Part shown: positions 35,655 to 44,063 of the stretch, in pieces | Numbering within the stretch: position 1 is the stretch's first letter | Layout: every line of letters starts with the position of its first letter | Assembly: GCF_002245215.1 (NCBI RefSeq) | Contig: NZ_NPMR01000002.1 | Coordinates: 845,556-909,555 of the forward strand | Direction of reading: 5' to 3' | Length of the DNA stretch: 64,000 nt | Source of the DNA: Microbacterium sp. Yaish 1 | GTDB taxonomy: Bacteria > Actinomycetota > Actinomycetes > Actinomycetales > Microbacteriaceae | Translations under genes and position numbers: made by a program | The notes under the pieces: generated by a model | What the model was told of the DNA's origin: nothing | What the model saw: the letters and a program-made list of their open reading frames with translations, nothing else | The model's database searches: none

Positions 35655-36343
35655 ACGGAATCGATCCGAAAGGCCGCCTCGACTGCTCGGGTGGCGGCGA
35701 CGCGATCGGCGGGGGGCACCATCGCGTCGACCGCGAAGATCCACATGTCTCGGAGGCCGGTGAGCAGGTCGTCACCAGAGCTCAGCGCCTGCGACATGAG
35801 TTGCACACCGGTGAAGAAGCCGATGAGCGTCTTCGCGAGGGCTTCCGGCGACAGTCCGCTCGCCAGTTCGCCCCGCTCGAGCGCGGGCCCGATCATCGCG
35901 GCCGTGGTCTCCACCCAGCTGAGGTAGAACTCGCCCGCGGGCGCGCCGAGGGCCCCCTCCTCGAGCGCCAACCGGATGCCGGCGCGAACGACCGAGTCGG
36001 CACGCAGCTGGTCGGCCATGGCCCGCGACACCGAGACCAACCGCACGAAGACGCCGGGCGAGGTGTCGAACGCATCTGTCAGGAGCGGCAGCGACCGGGC
36101 GTTCTGCTCGTTGATGACCGCGAGCGCGATCTGCTCCTTCGACTTGAAGTGGAAGTACATGGAGCCCTGCGAGACTCCCGATTCCTCGACGATCATCGAG
36201 AGGCTGGCCTTGCCGTACCCCTCGCGGTCGAACACGCTCGCGGCACCCTCGACCACCGCGCGCTGGGTCTCCTGTGACCGGCTCTGCTGCGGTGTCCGCC
36301 GGACCGCCGTCGAAACCTGGCGGTTTGCTTCATCCTTGCGCAC
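35651..36343 (-). CDS. TetR-family regulator of the gamma-butyrolactone-receptor (ScbR/ArpA) type
   Basis: 230 residues from a GTG at 36343. The helix-turn-helix FDREGYGKASLSMIVEESGVSQGSMYFHFKSKEQIA and the ligand domain blocks VSRAMADQLRADSVVRAGIRLALEEG and FFTGVQLMSQALSS follow the pattern of ScbR/ArpA receptors. A GATAAT eight bases before the GTG suggests a leaderless transcript. Convergent with avrD, which could make its ligand. A small palindrome lies within the first codons and could allow self-repression. Confidence 0.82.
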   Translation of the reverse strand: MRKDEANRQVSTAVRRTPQQSRSQETQRAVVEGAASVFDREGYGKASLSMIVEESGVSQGSMYFHFKSKEQIALAVINEQNARSLPLLTDAFDTSPGVFVRLVSVSRAMADQLRADSVVRAGIRLALEEGALGAPAGEFYLSWVETTAAMIGPALERGELASGLSPEALAKTLIGFFTGVQLMSQALSSGDDLLTGLRDMWIFAVDAMVPPADRVAATRAVEAAFRIDSV

Positions 36344-36389
36344 GAGAGCCCATTATCCCCTGGCCGGTGCGCGGCCGGTGCTCACGCGT

Positions 36390-37316
36390 TCAGCGCGCCG
36401 ACCGCCCGTGCTGGACGTACCACGACAAAGCGGCAGCCGTGAGGTGAACGTTGCGGCTTCCCGCATCGGGCACGAGATCGCGGAGGCGCTCGGACGAGAG
36501 GAAGTAGTCGTGGGCGAACTGTGCGACCTTGCGTGCCGGGATGCCGCGCGACTCGAGCGCCGCACCGGCATCGGCGGCACTGAGCGACCGGGACGGAAGC
36601 CTCCCCCACTCGGCGAGGATCGGCGAGAGGAGGTCTCTCACGGCGACGGGCCGATCCGGCACGACATGCACCACCGCACCCGCTCCACCATCCAGGCGAT
36701 GCCGCACGGCAGCGACCGCTGCCCGGGCGACCAGGTCGGCGGATGCCACGGACAAGCGGGCGGCACCGTCTTCGATCCATGCTCCTAGTGCGGCGTGGGC
36801 GGAGAGCAGCCGCAGAAGAAAATGCCCGTCCCCCACGCCGGTGATGAACAGGGGGCGCAGCACGGACGCGCCGGCAGCGGACGCGATCGCGTCACCTCGC
36901 GCTCGCGTCACGCTGAGTTCGGACTCGGGGCGAACCGGATACCGCCCCTCGCTGCCGCCTGAGAACGCGAGCGCCCCGTAGATTCCCGCCGTACTGACGT
37001 GCACGAGGGGGATGCCGAGCGACGTCGTCGCCTCGACGGTATGCCTCACACCGTCGACATTCACGCGGCGCTGCTCCCGTTCATCATCCCCGACGTGACT
37101 CGCCGCATTGATCACGGCGATCGACCCCGAGATCGCTTCGCGGAGAGATTCCGCCCCATTAGCGATATCGACGACGCGACTCCTCTGATCGGATCGCAAT
37201 TCGGCGTTCCGGCCTCGACTGAGGATGAGCGGGTCGAATCCCGCATGAGCGAGCTCTTCTGCCACATGACGGCCGACGAATCCCGTCCCACCGATCACAG
37301 CTACCGAATTCGCCAT
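36390..37316 (-). CDS. NAD(P)-dependent epimerase/dehydratase
   Basis: 308 residues from the ATG at 37316, chosen for GGGGAAG just upstream; an in-frame upstream ATG lacks such a site. Rossmann fold with GGTGFVGRHVAEELA at the N terminus, INAASHVGDDE, and a catalytic-like VSTAGIYGALAF (Ser plus Tyr), though the following YxxxK is not evident. Could reduce or rearrange the AvrD product, as reductases do in butyrolactone pathways, or act on another substrate. It lies upstream of the TetR gene on the same strand. Confidence 0.75.
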   Translation of the reverse strand: MANSVAVIGGTGFVGRHVAEELAHAGFDPLILSRGRNAELRSDQRSRVVDIANGAESLREAISGSIAVINAASHVGDDEREQRRVNVDGVRHTVEATTSLGIPLVHVSTAGIYGALAFSGGSEGRYPVRPESELSVTRARGDAIASAAGASVLRPLFITGVGDGHFLLRLLSAHAALGAWIEDGAARLSVASADLVARAAVAAVRHRLDGGAGAVVHVVPDRPVAVRDLLSPILAEWGRLPSRSLSAADAGAALESRGIPARKVAQFAHDYFLSSERLRDLVPDAGSRNVHLTAAALSWYVQHGRSAR

Positions 37317-37469
37317 AGCTTCCCCACCATGACCGAACGACCCCCAAGACACACAAGCAGCTGCCCGCGCGTTTGCGCGATCGGGCGAGCACGGATTGAA
37401 GCTCGGGTCGAACACGCGACGCCGAGGATCGGCCGACTCACCGAGCGAGACCCGCGTGTCGGATACATG

Positions 37470-38150
37470 TCAGCCGGGCCGCCGCAGATCGAGGGAATCG
37501 GCGTCGATGACCTGCTTCGTCACCGCGTAGATGAGTACCTGCACGCGATCGCGCACGCCCCACTTGGTCATGATCCGACCGAGGTGCGCCTTGACCGTGG
37601 GCTCGGCGAGATGGAGCTCGCGCGCGATCTCGGCGTTCGAGCGCCCCTGCGCAAGAGCCTTCACGATCGACAGCTCGCGAGGCGTGAGCGGTGACGGTAC
37701 CAGCGCTCCGCTGACGGCGCCCGGAGATTCCCCGACAGAACGGACGAGGTCGCGCGTCACCCGCGCGGATATGACGGATCGACCGGCGTGAACCTCGCGA
37801 ATCGCCTCGACGATGTCGTCCGGGTCCGTGTCCTTCACCAGGTAACCCGAGGCCCCTGCTCGGAGTGCGGGCACGACGTGCCGCTCAGTCGAGAACGTCG
37901 TGACGGCGAGCACCCGCACCTCGGGGAATGCCGTCGTGATCCTGCGCGTCGCTTCGACCCCCGAGACCGTGGGCATCTGCAGATCCATGAGCACGACGTC
38001 GGGCCGGAGCTCGCCCGTCGCCGCTACCGCACTCTCCCCATCGATCGCCTCCCCGACGACGCACATGTCCTCGCTGGTCTCGACGAAAACGCGGAGAGCA
38101 TGACGGACGAGCGCTTCGTCGTCGGCGATCAGCACCCGCGTGTCCCCCAC
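37470..38150 (-). CDS. NarL/LuxR-family response regulator
   Basis: 226 residues, GTG start. Receiver domain with DDE (about 10-12), Asp in VVLMDLQMPTVSG, Thr in VTTFSTE, Lys in GYLVKDT. LuxR helix-turn-helix LTPRELSIVKALAQGRSNAEIARELHLAEPTVKAH. It is divergent from a 30-residue peptide gene and the kinase at 38403; the three probably form one sensory unit next to the class V lanthipeptide operon. Confidence 0.92.
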   Translation of the reverse strand: MGDTRVLIADDEALVRHALRVFVETSEDMCVVGEAIDGESAVAATGELRPDVVLMDLQMPTVSGVEATRRITTAFPEVRVLAVTTFSTERHVVPALRAGASGYLVKDTDPDDIVEAIREVHAGRSVISARVTRDLVRSVGESPGAVSGALVPSPLTPRELSIVKALAQGRSNAEIARELHLAEPTVKAHLGRIMTKWGVRDRVQVLIYAVTKQVIDADSLDLRRPG

Positions 38151-38156
38151 GACGCA

Positions 38157-38220
38157 ATTCTACGAAGAATCTCCACGATCGGGTTAATACCTAAGTATGC
38201 AGATTCCGATACTTCGGAAT
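38157..38220. promoter_or_regulatory. cluster of three inverted repeats between regulator and peptide gene
   Basis: In the divergent 129-base region: ATTCT-acga-AGAAT (38157-38170), ATAC-ctaa-GTAT (38187-38198) and ATTCCGA-tact-TCGGAAT (38203-38220). AAGTAT (38193) and ATACTT (38209) form a further overlapping pair. The loops are all four bases. This A+T-rich block probably contains the operators and promoters for both directions. Confidence 0.6.
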
Positions 38221-38279
38221 GCAGCGCACCGGCACGCGCGTCGGCGATCCTCCACCGAGGCCCTTCGTTAGGAGAATCA

Positions 38280-38372
38280 ATGTTCGCGAAACTCGTCATG
38301 CTCACCGCGGAGATGCGACCGGCCGGACCGATCATGCGTGAGCTGTGCCGCCTGCTCGGAATCTGCAAGTGA
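38280..38372 (+). CDS. 30-residue cationic peptide with C-terminal CxxxxxC, possible signal or RiPP
   Basis: ATG at 38280 behind TTAGGAG at ideal spacing. The peptide begins MFAKLVMLTAEM and ends ELCRLLGICK, with two Cys six residues apart, net positive charge and an amphipathic character. It lies between a divergent response regulator and the downstream sensor kinase (31 bases further), the arrangement of peptide-sensing systems. No homologue is recognised. It could be a secreted autoinducer, a small membrane-active peptide or a RiPP substrate; with only one Thr and no Ser it is a poor lanthionine substrate. Confidence 0.6.
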   Translation: MFAKLVMLTAEMRPAGPIMRELCRLLGICK

Positions 38373-38402
38373 GGCGAGCGCCCCTCCGGGCATGATGGGA
38401 GG

Positions 38403-39584
38403 GTGACGGAGCGTCAGAGGAGATCGCGGCACAAGCACGCACCGGCCCGAGCGGGCGCGGACACGCGCGGGTTCAGCGCGCTGCCACGCTGGGGGCGCAT
38501 CATCTTGCTCCTCGTCCTGGCCATGATGCTCATCGTCGATATCGGCCTCGTCATCGCCGACCCCGACGTCGCCTGGCGGGGCATGATGTTCGGGTTGCCA
38601 GCGATGCTCGCCACGGCGCTGTTCATCTGGTGGCCGGCAGCAGCAGCGACGGGTCTCCTGCTCGTCACGCTCGTCCAGCTCACCACGGGGCAGGACGGCA
38701 GCGATGTTCTCTACCTGGCCGGTGGCGCCGGCCTCGTGGTCTACACAAGCCCGCTGTGGTTCCTGACGATCTACATCGTCGCGACGCTGAGCCTGACGAT
38801 TCTGGCGAGCACCGTCCTCGGAATCTTCGCGAACACCGCGCTGCCGGCACTGGCGCTCGTGATCGCGATCTCATCCGCCATCGGCTGGGCGCTCCGGGCG
38901 GCTCACGGGCGCGAGCTGCACCTGGCGAGCGACGTCGCCGCTCTGGCGCAGGCACGCTCCGCGGCGATCGAGGCCGAACGAGAGCGCATCGCGGACGAGT
39001 TGCACGACATCATCGCGCACGACATCACGCTCGTCTCGATGCACGCGAGGGTGCTCGAACGGGTGCACGACGAAGCCCTGCGTGACCAATCCGTTCGTGC
39101 GATCCGCGCCGGCGCCGACCAGGCGCTCGCAGACATCCGCAGGATGCTGAGGATCGTGCGCGACGATGACGGCTCTTCGGCACCACCCGGCGACGAACAG
39201 CCGACGAGCATCGGCTCCGCACTCGACGAAGCGCGCGGCGCGCTCGCTCAGCTCGGCGCGACGATCGACGTGCGCTCCACCGAAGCCTCGGTGTCATCGA
39301 CGATCGAGCAGACCCTCGTCCACCTGATCCGTGAGGGCACCACGAACATCGCCAAGCACGCCCCCGAGAACACCTCCGTGACGATCACTCTTGAGGTGGT
39401 CGACGACGACGTCCGACTCGAGATGACCAACACCATGGACGCCAGACCGATCGCGAACGGCATCCCATCGTCCGGTTACGGACTCGACCGTCTGCGCGAG
39501 CGCGTCGCGGTGTCCGGTGGTGACTTCAGGTCGGGTCCCACTGACAGCGGATGGATGCTCATCGCGCGTCTACCCGCCCGGTGA
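38403..39584 (+). CDS. sensor histidine kinase, HisKA_3 type
   Basis: 393 residues from a GTG; GGGAGG abuts it too closely to be ideal, so the start is uncertain. Four to five membrane helices (about 33-165), then His in ADELHDIIAHDITLVS and an HATPase_c domain ending SGYGLDRLRERVAVSGG. Partner of the divergent regulator at 37470. Its 3' end overlaps the convergent transporter gene by 26 bp. Confidence 0.9.
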   Translation: MTERQRRSRHKHAPARAGADTRGFSALPRWGRIILLLVLAMMLIVDIGLVIADPDVAWRGMMFGLPAMLATALFIWWPAAAATGLLLVTLVQLTTGQDGSDVLYLAGGAGLVVYTSPLWFLTIYIVATLSLTILASTVLGIFANTALPALALVIAISSAIGWALRAAHGRELHLASDVAALAQARSAAIEAERERIADELHDIIAHDITLVSMHARVLERVHDEALRDQSVRAIRAGADQALADIRRMLRIVRDDDGSSAPPGDEQPTSIGSALDEARGALAQLGATIDVRSTEASVSSTIEQTLVHLIREGTTNIAKHAPENTSVTITLEVVDDDVRLEMTNTMDARPIANGIPSSGYGLDRLRERVAVSGGDFRSGPTDSGWMLIARLPAR

Positions 39585-41145
39585 CCGTCGACGTCGGTGC
39601 ACCGCCCGGGCGCGCGCCGGGCAGCGCCGAACGGAACACCGCGAAAGCCAGCCCGAAGTAGAGGACCGCGGCCACCATCACTGTGCCGGCGATCGTCACC
39701 CATGAGCGGAGAGCGACGTGATCGTCGCCGTAGCCGATCACACTCGACACTGCGATCAAAAGCGGGGCAGCGCTGAGCACGAGCCCCGCGACCGCACGTC
39801 CGATCGGCGCTTCCGAGAACGCTCGTGCACCCACACCGGCGAGCGAGGAACACACGAAGAAGAGGCCCAGAGGAACCAGATACGCGATGCCCCACCCCAC
39901 GTGGCTGAACTGGGCCGAGACGCCCAGGACCACCGCGGGCGCTGCCACGACCAGGTCGAAGCCCGCGTTCAGCAGCACGCCGGCGAGACCGGTCCTGACC
40001 ACCGGGACATCGGCCAGGAGCACATGCTGGTGATCCAGATCTGCCGCGGCCAGCTGCGAGGCCGCCGACAGAGACGGGAGGAGCACCGCGATGACCACTC
40101 CGACCGCCACCGGCACGACCCCACCGGAGAGCAGACACACCGAAACCACCGCGACGAGCGCGACCGCGGTGGCCGGGTACTGCCAACGGCGGCGACGCAC
40201 CTGTGCGAGATGACTCACCAGGACCGCGGAGATCGGGCGCGACGGCCACCGATCCCACGATCTCATCCCCACGGCGTAGCCCCTCCCCTGCAGAGCAGAA
40301 GACGGCCCGCCGGAGAGGGCCTTCGACAGCTGATTGGCGAGGATGCTCTCCTGCACCGCCGGTTCGACGAACGCCCGCGGCTGCGCGGCGAGTATCGACA
40401 CGGCGATCACCGCGAGAACCATGCACCAGACGCTCACCGTGAGATCCGCTGACTCCGGAGACACGACCGCGGCGATCGGCTGAGCCACCACTGACAGCCC
40501 CCATTCGAAGGGGCTTCCGGGCGGCACGAGACCCGCATAGGCCGCCGCGTTCAGGGCTACCCATGCGACCGCCCACACGCTCGCAACGCCGACGAGCGCG
40601 GTACGCCCGCGTTTCGAGATCCGCTGCCCCAGAGCATGGGCACACAACGAGACGGATCGGATGAGAAGGAGGATGCTCGACAGCGCGACGCCCGAGACGA
40701 GCCCCAGCTGCGGCGGCTCACCGCGGAGCACGAGGGCGACCGCGCTGGCCGCCGACGCCCCGATGAATCCCATCGCCGCGGATCCGAAAGCGTGGGTCAA
40801 CAGCATCAAGACCGGACCGTCGCGACTCGTGAGAACCCACGACACGTCGCCGGGGCGCAACCGCAGCGGCGATCCGCGCTGCGCCGTCAGCACGACGAGC
40901 GCCAAGATCAACCCGAGGACGAGACCCCCCACTCGCACCCCCGGGGTCTGGTCTCCGCCGGACACGTCGTCACCCTGGGTGACGAGGACCCACAGGTAGC
41001 CCACGGCCCCGAGCGCCGACAGGACCAGGGCGAGCGGGTTGATGAAGAGCACGCGCAGGTCGCGTATCCGCATCCGCGCATAGGCGATGACGAGTGCGAC
41101 CGCAGCAGTCCTCGCGTGACGTGGACGGGCGCTAGGCGGGGCCAC
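39559..41145 (-). CDS. large membrane subunit of an ABC exporter (DUF6297-like)
   Basis: 528 residues with about twelve hydrophobic segments and no ATPase motif. Overlaps the ATPase gene by 14 bp and is its obvious partner. Proteins of this kind occur beside BcrA-type ATPases in actinobacterial peptide clusters. It ends the class V lanthipeptide operon, so export or immunity of that product is inferred. The family name is from memory. Confidence 0.75.
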   Translation of the reverse strand: MAPPSARPRHARTAAVALVIAYARMRIRDLRVLFINPLALVLSALGAVGYLWVLVTQGDDVSGGDQTPGVRVGGLVLGLILALVVLTAQRGSPLRLRPGDVSWVLTSRDGPVLMLLTHAFGSAAMGFIGASAASAVALVLRGEPPQLGLVSGVALSSILLLIRSVSLCAHALGQRISKRGRTALVGVASVWAVAWVALNAAAYAGLVPPGSPFEWGLSVVAQPIAAVVSPESADLTVSVWCMVLAVIAVSILAAQPRAFVEPAVQESILANQLSKALSGGPSSALQGRGYAVGMRSWDRWPSRPISAVLVSHLAQVRRRRWQYPATAVALVAVVSVCLLSGGVVPVAVGVVIAVLLPSLSAASQLAAADLDHQHVLLADVPVVRTGLAGVLLNAGFDLVVAAPAVVLGVSAQFSHVGWGIAYLVPLGLFFVCSSLAGVGARAFSEAPIGRAVAGLVLSAAPLLIAVSSVIGYGDDHVALRSWVTIAGTVMVAAVLYFGLAFAVFRSALPGARPGGAPTSTVTGRVDAR

Positions 41146-41875
41146 AGCTCATCGTCCCAACAACGCGGAGGTAGGCGTCTTCGAGAGACTCGCCGGAGTC
41201 GCCAGCCGGGCGCACGCTCATGTCGTGGACGAGGCGGCCGCCGTAGAGCATGAGCGCCCGATCGGCGATCTTCTCGAGGTCGCCGAGCCCGTGCATGGAG
41301 ATGAGAACGGTGCGTCCCTGCTCGGACAGTCGGCGTACTTCGTCGCGCAGTTCACGGGACGCCACGGGGTCCAACCCGTTGAACGGCTCGTCGAGGAGCA
41401 GGACGCGCGATCCTTTCGTCAGCGCGAGGATGAGCGCGAGCTTCCGCCGCATGCCCTGCGAAAGTTCGTGAGGGAGCGCGTCGCGCTTGTCAGCGAGGTC
41501 GTATCTCTCGAGCAGCGCGGAACGCGCCTGGGCGGTCGTCGTGACACGGTTGAGTCCTTCGACCAGCCGCACGTGTTCGATCACGCTGAGCCCAGGGTAG
41601 AGGTCGGGATCTTCGGGCATCAGACTCAACGCACGCCGAGCCTCGGGACTGCCCGCGGGGTGGCCGTCGACCAGCGCGCTTCCCGAGGTGAGCTCGTACA
41701 ACCCGGCGAGACTTCTCATGAGCGTCGTCTTTCCTGCGCCGTTCGGCCCCATCAGCCCGACAACCTGACCCGCCGGAACGTCGAAGGTGACGCCGTCGAG
41801 GATCCGCGACGCGTCGATCGTCTTCGTGACGTCTTTCAGTGCGAGGGCAGCCCGGGGCCCGGTCTCGTCAGGCAT
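41132..41875 (-). CDS. ABC transporter ATPase of the class V lanthipeptide operon
   Basis: 247 residues from the ATG at 41875 (8-bp overlap with the preceding gene). Walker A GPNGAGKTTLM, signature ELSQGMRRKLALILAL, Walker B LLLDEPFNGLDP, followed by ISMHGLGD in the switch-His region. BcrA/CcmA-like. Forms a two-component exporter with the membrane protein at 39559. Confidence 0.9.
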   Translation of the reverse strand: MPDETGPRAALALKDVTKTIDASRILDGVTFDVPAGQVVGLMGPNGAGKTTLMRSLAGLYELTSGSALVDGHPAGSPEARRALSLMPEDPDLYPGLSVIEHVRLVEGLNRVTTTAQARSALLERYDLADKRDALPHELSQGMRRKLALILALTKGSRVLLLDEPFNGLDPVASRELRDEVRRLSEQGRTVLISMHGLGDLEKIADRALMLYGGRLVHDMSVRPAGDSGESLEDAYLRVVGTMSCGPA

Positions 41876-42269
41876 CGTCCGGCCCCAGCCAGCCGGCGAG
41901 ATCGAGGCCGGAGGCCGACACGAAGTCGGCCAGTTCGACCAGCTCCCCCCGTCGCTGCATCGAGCGGAGAACCGCGCGAACGTCGGGATCGCCGCTCGCG
42001 GCCGCTCGTTCGATCTCGCGTTGCAGAGTCGGCTCGCAGGTCGGACGTCGACGCAACCCGAGGCGGTCGGCGAAGCCGCGGCGTGCATCCTGCGAACCCC
42101 ATCCCCGCGCGTCGCCGTACGCGCGCACCCGCCTGGCCACCGGATGCTCGGCACCATTGTCGGAGGCGAGTGCGTAGGCGACATGCTCGGCCGTGACGGG
42201 CGAGCTCTCCTTCGCTGCGGCCCGTCCCGCGGTGGTCATCGTCGAACGGAAACGCGCTATCGATTCCAC
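41868..42269 (-). CDS. hypothetical 133-residue soluble protein in the class V operon
   Basis: GTG at 42269 preceded by AGGAGAGGAC. Begins VESIARFRSTMTT and ends DLAGWLGPDDA; charged, Arg/Glu/Ala rich, probably all-helical, no membrane segment or known motif. Tightly placed between a DUF418 gene and the exporter ATPase (8-bp overlap), so it is part of the operon. Known class V synthetases include a small helper protein besides the kinase and lyase; whether this is it cannot be decided from sequence. Confidence 0.7.
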   Translation of the reverse strand: MESIARFRSTMTTAGRAAAKESSPVTAEHVAYALASDNGAEHPVARRVRAYGDARGWGSQDARRGFADRLGLRRRPTCEPTLQREIERAAASGDPDVRAVLRSMQRRGELVELADFVSASGLDLAGWLGPDDA

Positions 42270-42292
42270 GTGTCCTCTCCTCTGCTCGGTGT

Positions 42293-43504
42293 CTATGCCT
42301 GATCGGGTCGCCGCCGCTTCACGACGAACCGGATGAGACTCTCCATCGGCCCCTGCCGTCCGGCACGCTCCAGAGCGATCGACAGGAGTGCGAATACGAC
42401 CGTCAGCACCACTCCGACGGCGACCGCCCCGCTCGCCGAGACGTGACCGTAGTAGCCGAGGCCGTAGGCCGCGATGGCGCAGACGATACTCGTGAAGATG
42501 TAGATCGACAGCGGGTATCGCCCCATCGCCGCAACGGCTCGGACCAGCGGCGACGCCGACAGGCGCTTCTCGCGGATCAGGATCAAGACATAGATGGCCA
42601 CCGCGAGAACGGGCGGCGCGACGACCTGGCACCATGTCGCGAGCGCGCTGAGCACTCCGGTGTCCTGGGGAAGCAGGGTCTGAACGCCGAGCTGGAAGAG
42701 GTAGGCCGCGCCGGCGACCACGACGACCGTCACGAGGACGGAGCGCGCCCCCCGGGTCGCCAGCACCGCCGAGCCCGCGGCCCGCAGGCGCGAGATCCCG
42801 ATGCCGATGAGAAGGAGACCGACGAGCTGCGGCAGCCCGACGGGAGCGAAGTCCTGCATGTAGACGAGCCAGTCGGTCAGCCGCTGCTGCAGAATCGCTG
42901 CCGCGTCGTGCGAGCCGTAGGCACGTGCCGCATCATCCTGCAGGCCGCGATAGGCGTCTGCGACAGAAGACATCGCATCCGCGGAACCGTCGCGGGGGGT
43001 TCCGATGCGCGCCAGCAGGTCGGCCACGACGAGCACGAGGGGGAACATCGTGATGCTGGCACCGATCGCGATTTGAGCAACCGGTTGACGGAACCGGAAG
43101 TACAACGCGATCACACCGGCGATGAAGTAGGAGAAGAGGATGTCGCCCCACCAGATCAGGAGGCCGTGGAGCAGTCCGAGCATCCCGATGACGGCGAGCC
43201 GGATGACCGCGTATCGGAAATCTCGCCGCCCCGCCCCCGCCCGGGCGAGACCGTGACCCATCGCGAGGACGAACATCCCCATCCCCGTCATCGTGGGGAC
43301 GCTCAGGAACAGCACGACCGCGGCGTCGTCCGCGGGGATGCCGGTGAACGGACTCGCACCCGCGACCTGGTCGTACCGGATCGGGGTGAGGATCAGCGGA
43401 ACGTTGGTGAGCAGGAGCAGGATGATGCCGACGCCGCGCAACAGATCGGGACCGAGCAGACGCGCGGGCACGACATCCTCTCTGGTCCGGGATTCAGTCG
43501 TCAC
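42293..43504 (-). CDS. DUF418/YeiB-like multispanning membrane protein
   Basis: 403 residues, about ten membrane helices. Begins with RLLGPDLLRGVGIILLLLTNVPLI, the start typical of DUF418/YeiB proteins, and has the later GRYPLSIYIFTSIV block. Function of the family is poorly known; members may be transporters or acyltransferase-like. Overlaps the decarboxylase gene by 11 bp, so it is co-transcribed with the lanthipeptide genes and could serve in export or immunity. Confidence 0.82.
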   Translation of the reverse strand: MTTESRTREDVVPARLLGPDLLRGVGIILLLLTNVPLILTPIRYDQVAGASPFTGIPADDAAVVLFLSVPTMTGMGMFVLAMGHGLARAGAGRRDFRYAVIRLAVIGMLGLLHGLLIWWGDILFSYFIAGVIALYFRFRQPVAQIAIGASITMFPLVLVVADLLARIGTPRDGSADAMSSVADAYRGLQDDAARAYGSHDAAAILQQRLTDWLVYMQDFAPVGLPQLVGLLLIGIGISRLRAAGSAVLATRGARSVLVTVVVVAGAAYLFQLGVQTLLPQDTGVLSALATWCQVVAPPVLAVAIYVLILIREKRLSASPLVRAVAAMGRYPLSIYIFTSIVCAIAAYGLGYYGHVSASGAVAVGVVLTVVFALLSIALERAGRQGPMESLIRFVVKRRRPDQA

Positions 43505-44063
43505 GACTCGCCTCCTCAGCCCGCGCCGCGAGCTGCACGACCAGCTTGTTCAGCCCGTGCCGGCTCACCCCCGGCTGCACTCGGCCGGACAGGTCTCGCG
43601 CCGCCCCCGCCTCCTCTGGGGGAAAGACGAACCCGTCGGCCGTCAACTGTGCGAGAACGCGCTGCACGGCAGGCTTGGATCGCATGTCGTCGTTCAGAAC
43701 GGGGATCAGGCCGATCGGGCCGGCGAAGTTCGTCAGCGTCAGCGTCAGGAGGTTGCCCGTCGACGCGCCCGCCAGGCTGCTCAGTGTGTTGAGGGTGGCG
43801 GGAGCGACCAACGCCATGTCGCTTTCATCGGAGAGGGATCGATGTCGCGGAACCCCGCCCGTCGGCTCGTCGATCTCGACGTAGACCGGGCAGTTCATCA
43901 CCGAGCCGACCAGAGCGGGCGACATGAGACGCGCCGCCGACGGCGTCATCACGACCGCGCAGCTTGCAGCGGCTGCGCGCAGTCGCGCGAGTTCGGGCAG
44001 CAGCGAGACGAGAGCCGATGACGCGCACATTCCGACGAGGAGCCGCGGCAGCCTAGCCGGCAT
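43494..44063 (-). CDS. HFCD flavoprotein, peptidyl-cysteine decarboxylase (LanD/LxmD-like)
   Basis: 189 residues, Rossmann-like start LLVGMCASSALVSLLPEL, a PASANT-equivalent APATLNTLSSLAGASTGNLLT and a late GLIPVLNDDM that matches the substrate-clamp region (usually with MNxxMW) of EpiD/CypD enzymes. Such FMN proteins oxidatively decarboxylate a C-terminal Cys to an aminoenethiol, which becomes AviCys or AviMeCys. The precursor at 46030 indeed ends in Cys. Start overlaps the HopA1-like gene by 11 bp. Confidence 0.85.
   Translation of the reverse strand: MPARLPRLLVGMCASSALVSLLPELARLRAAAASCAVVMTPSAARLMSPALVGSVMNCPVYVEIDEPTGGVPRHRSLSDESDMALVAPATLNTLSSLAGASTGNLLTLTLTNFAGPIGLIPVLNDDMRSKPAVQRVLAQLTADGFVFPPEEAGAARDLSGRVQPGVSRHGLNKLVVQLAARAEEASRDD

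Noticed and set aside
42293..43504. DUF418 protein as a lanthipeptide acyltransferase or tailoring enzyme
   Set aside because: Only membrane helices and the family start motif are visible; no catalytic motif supports a tailoring role.
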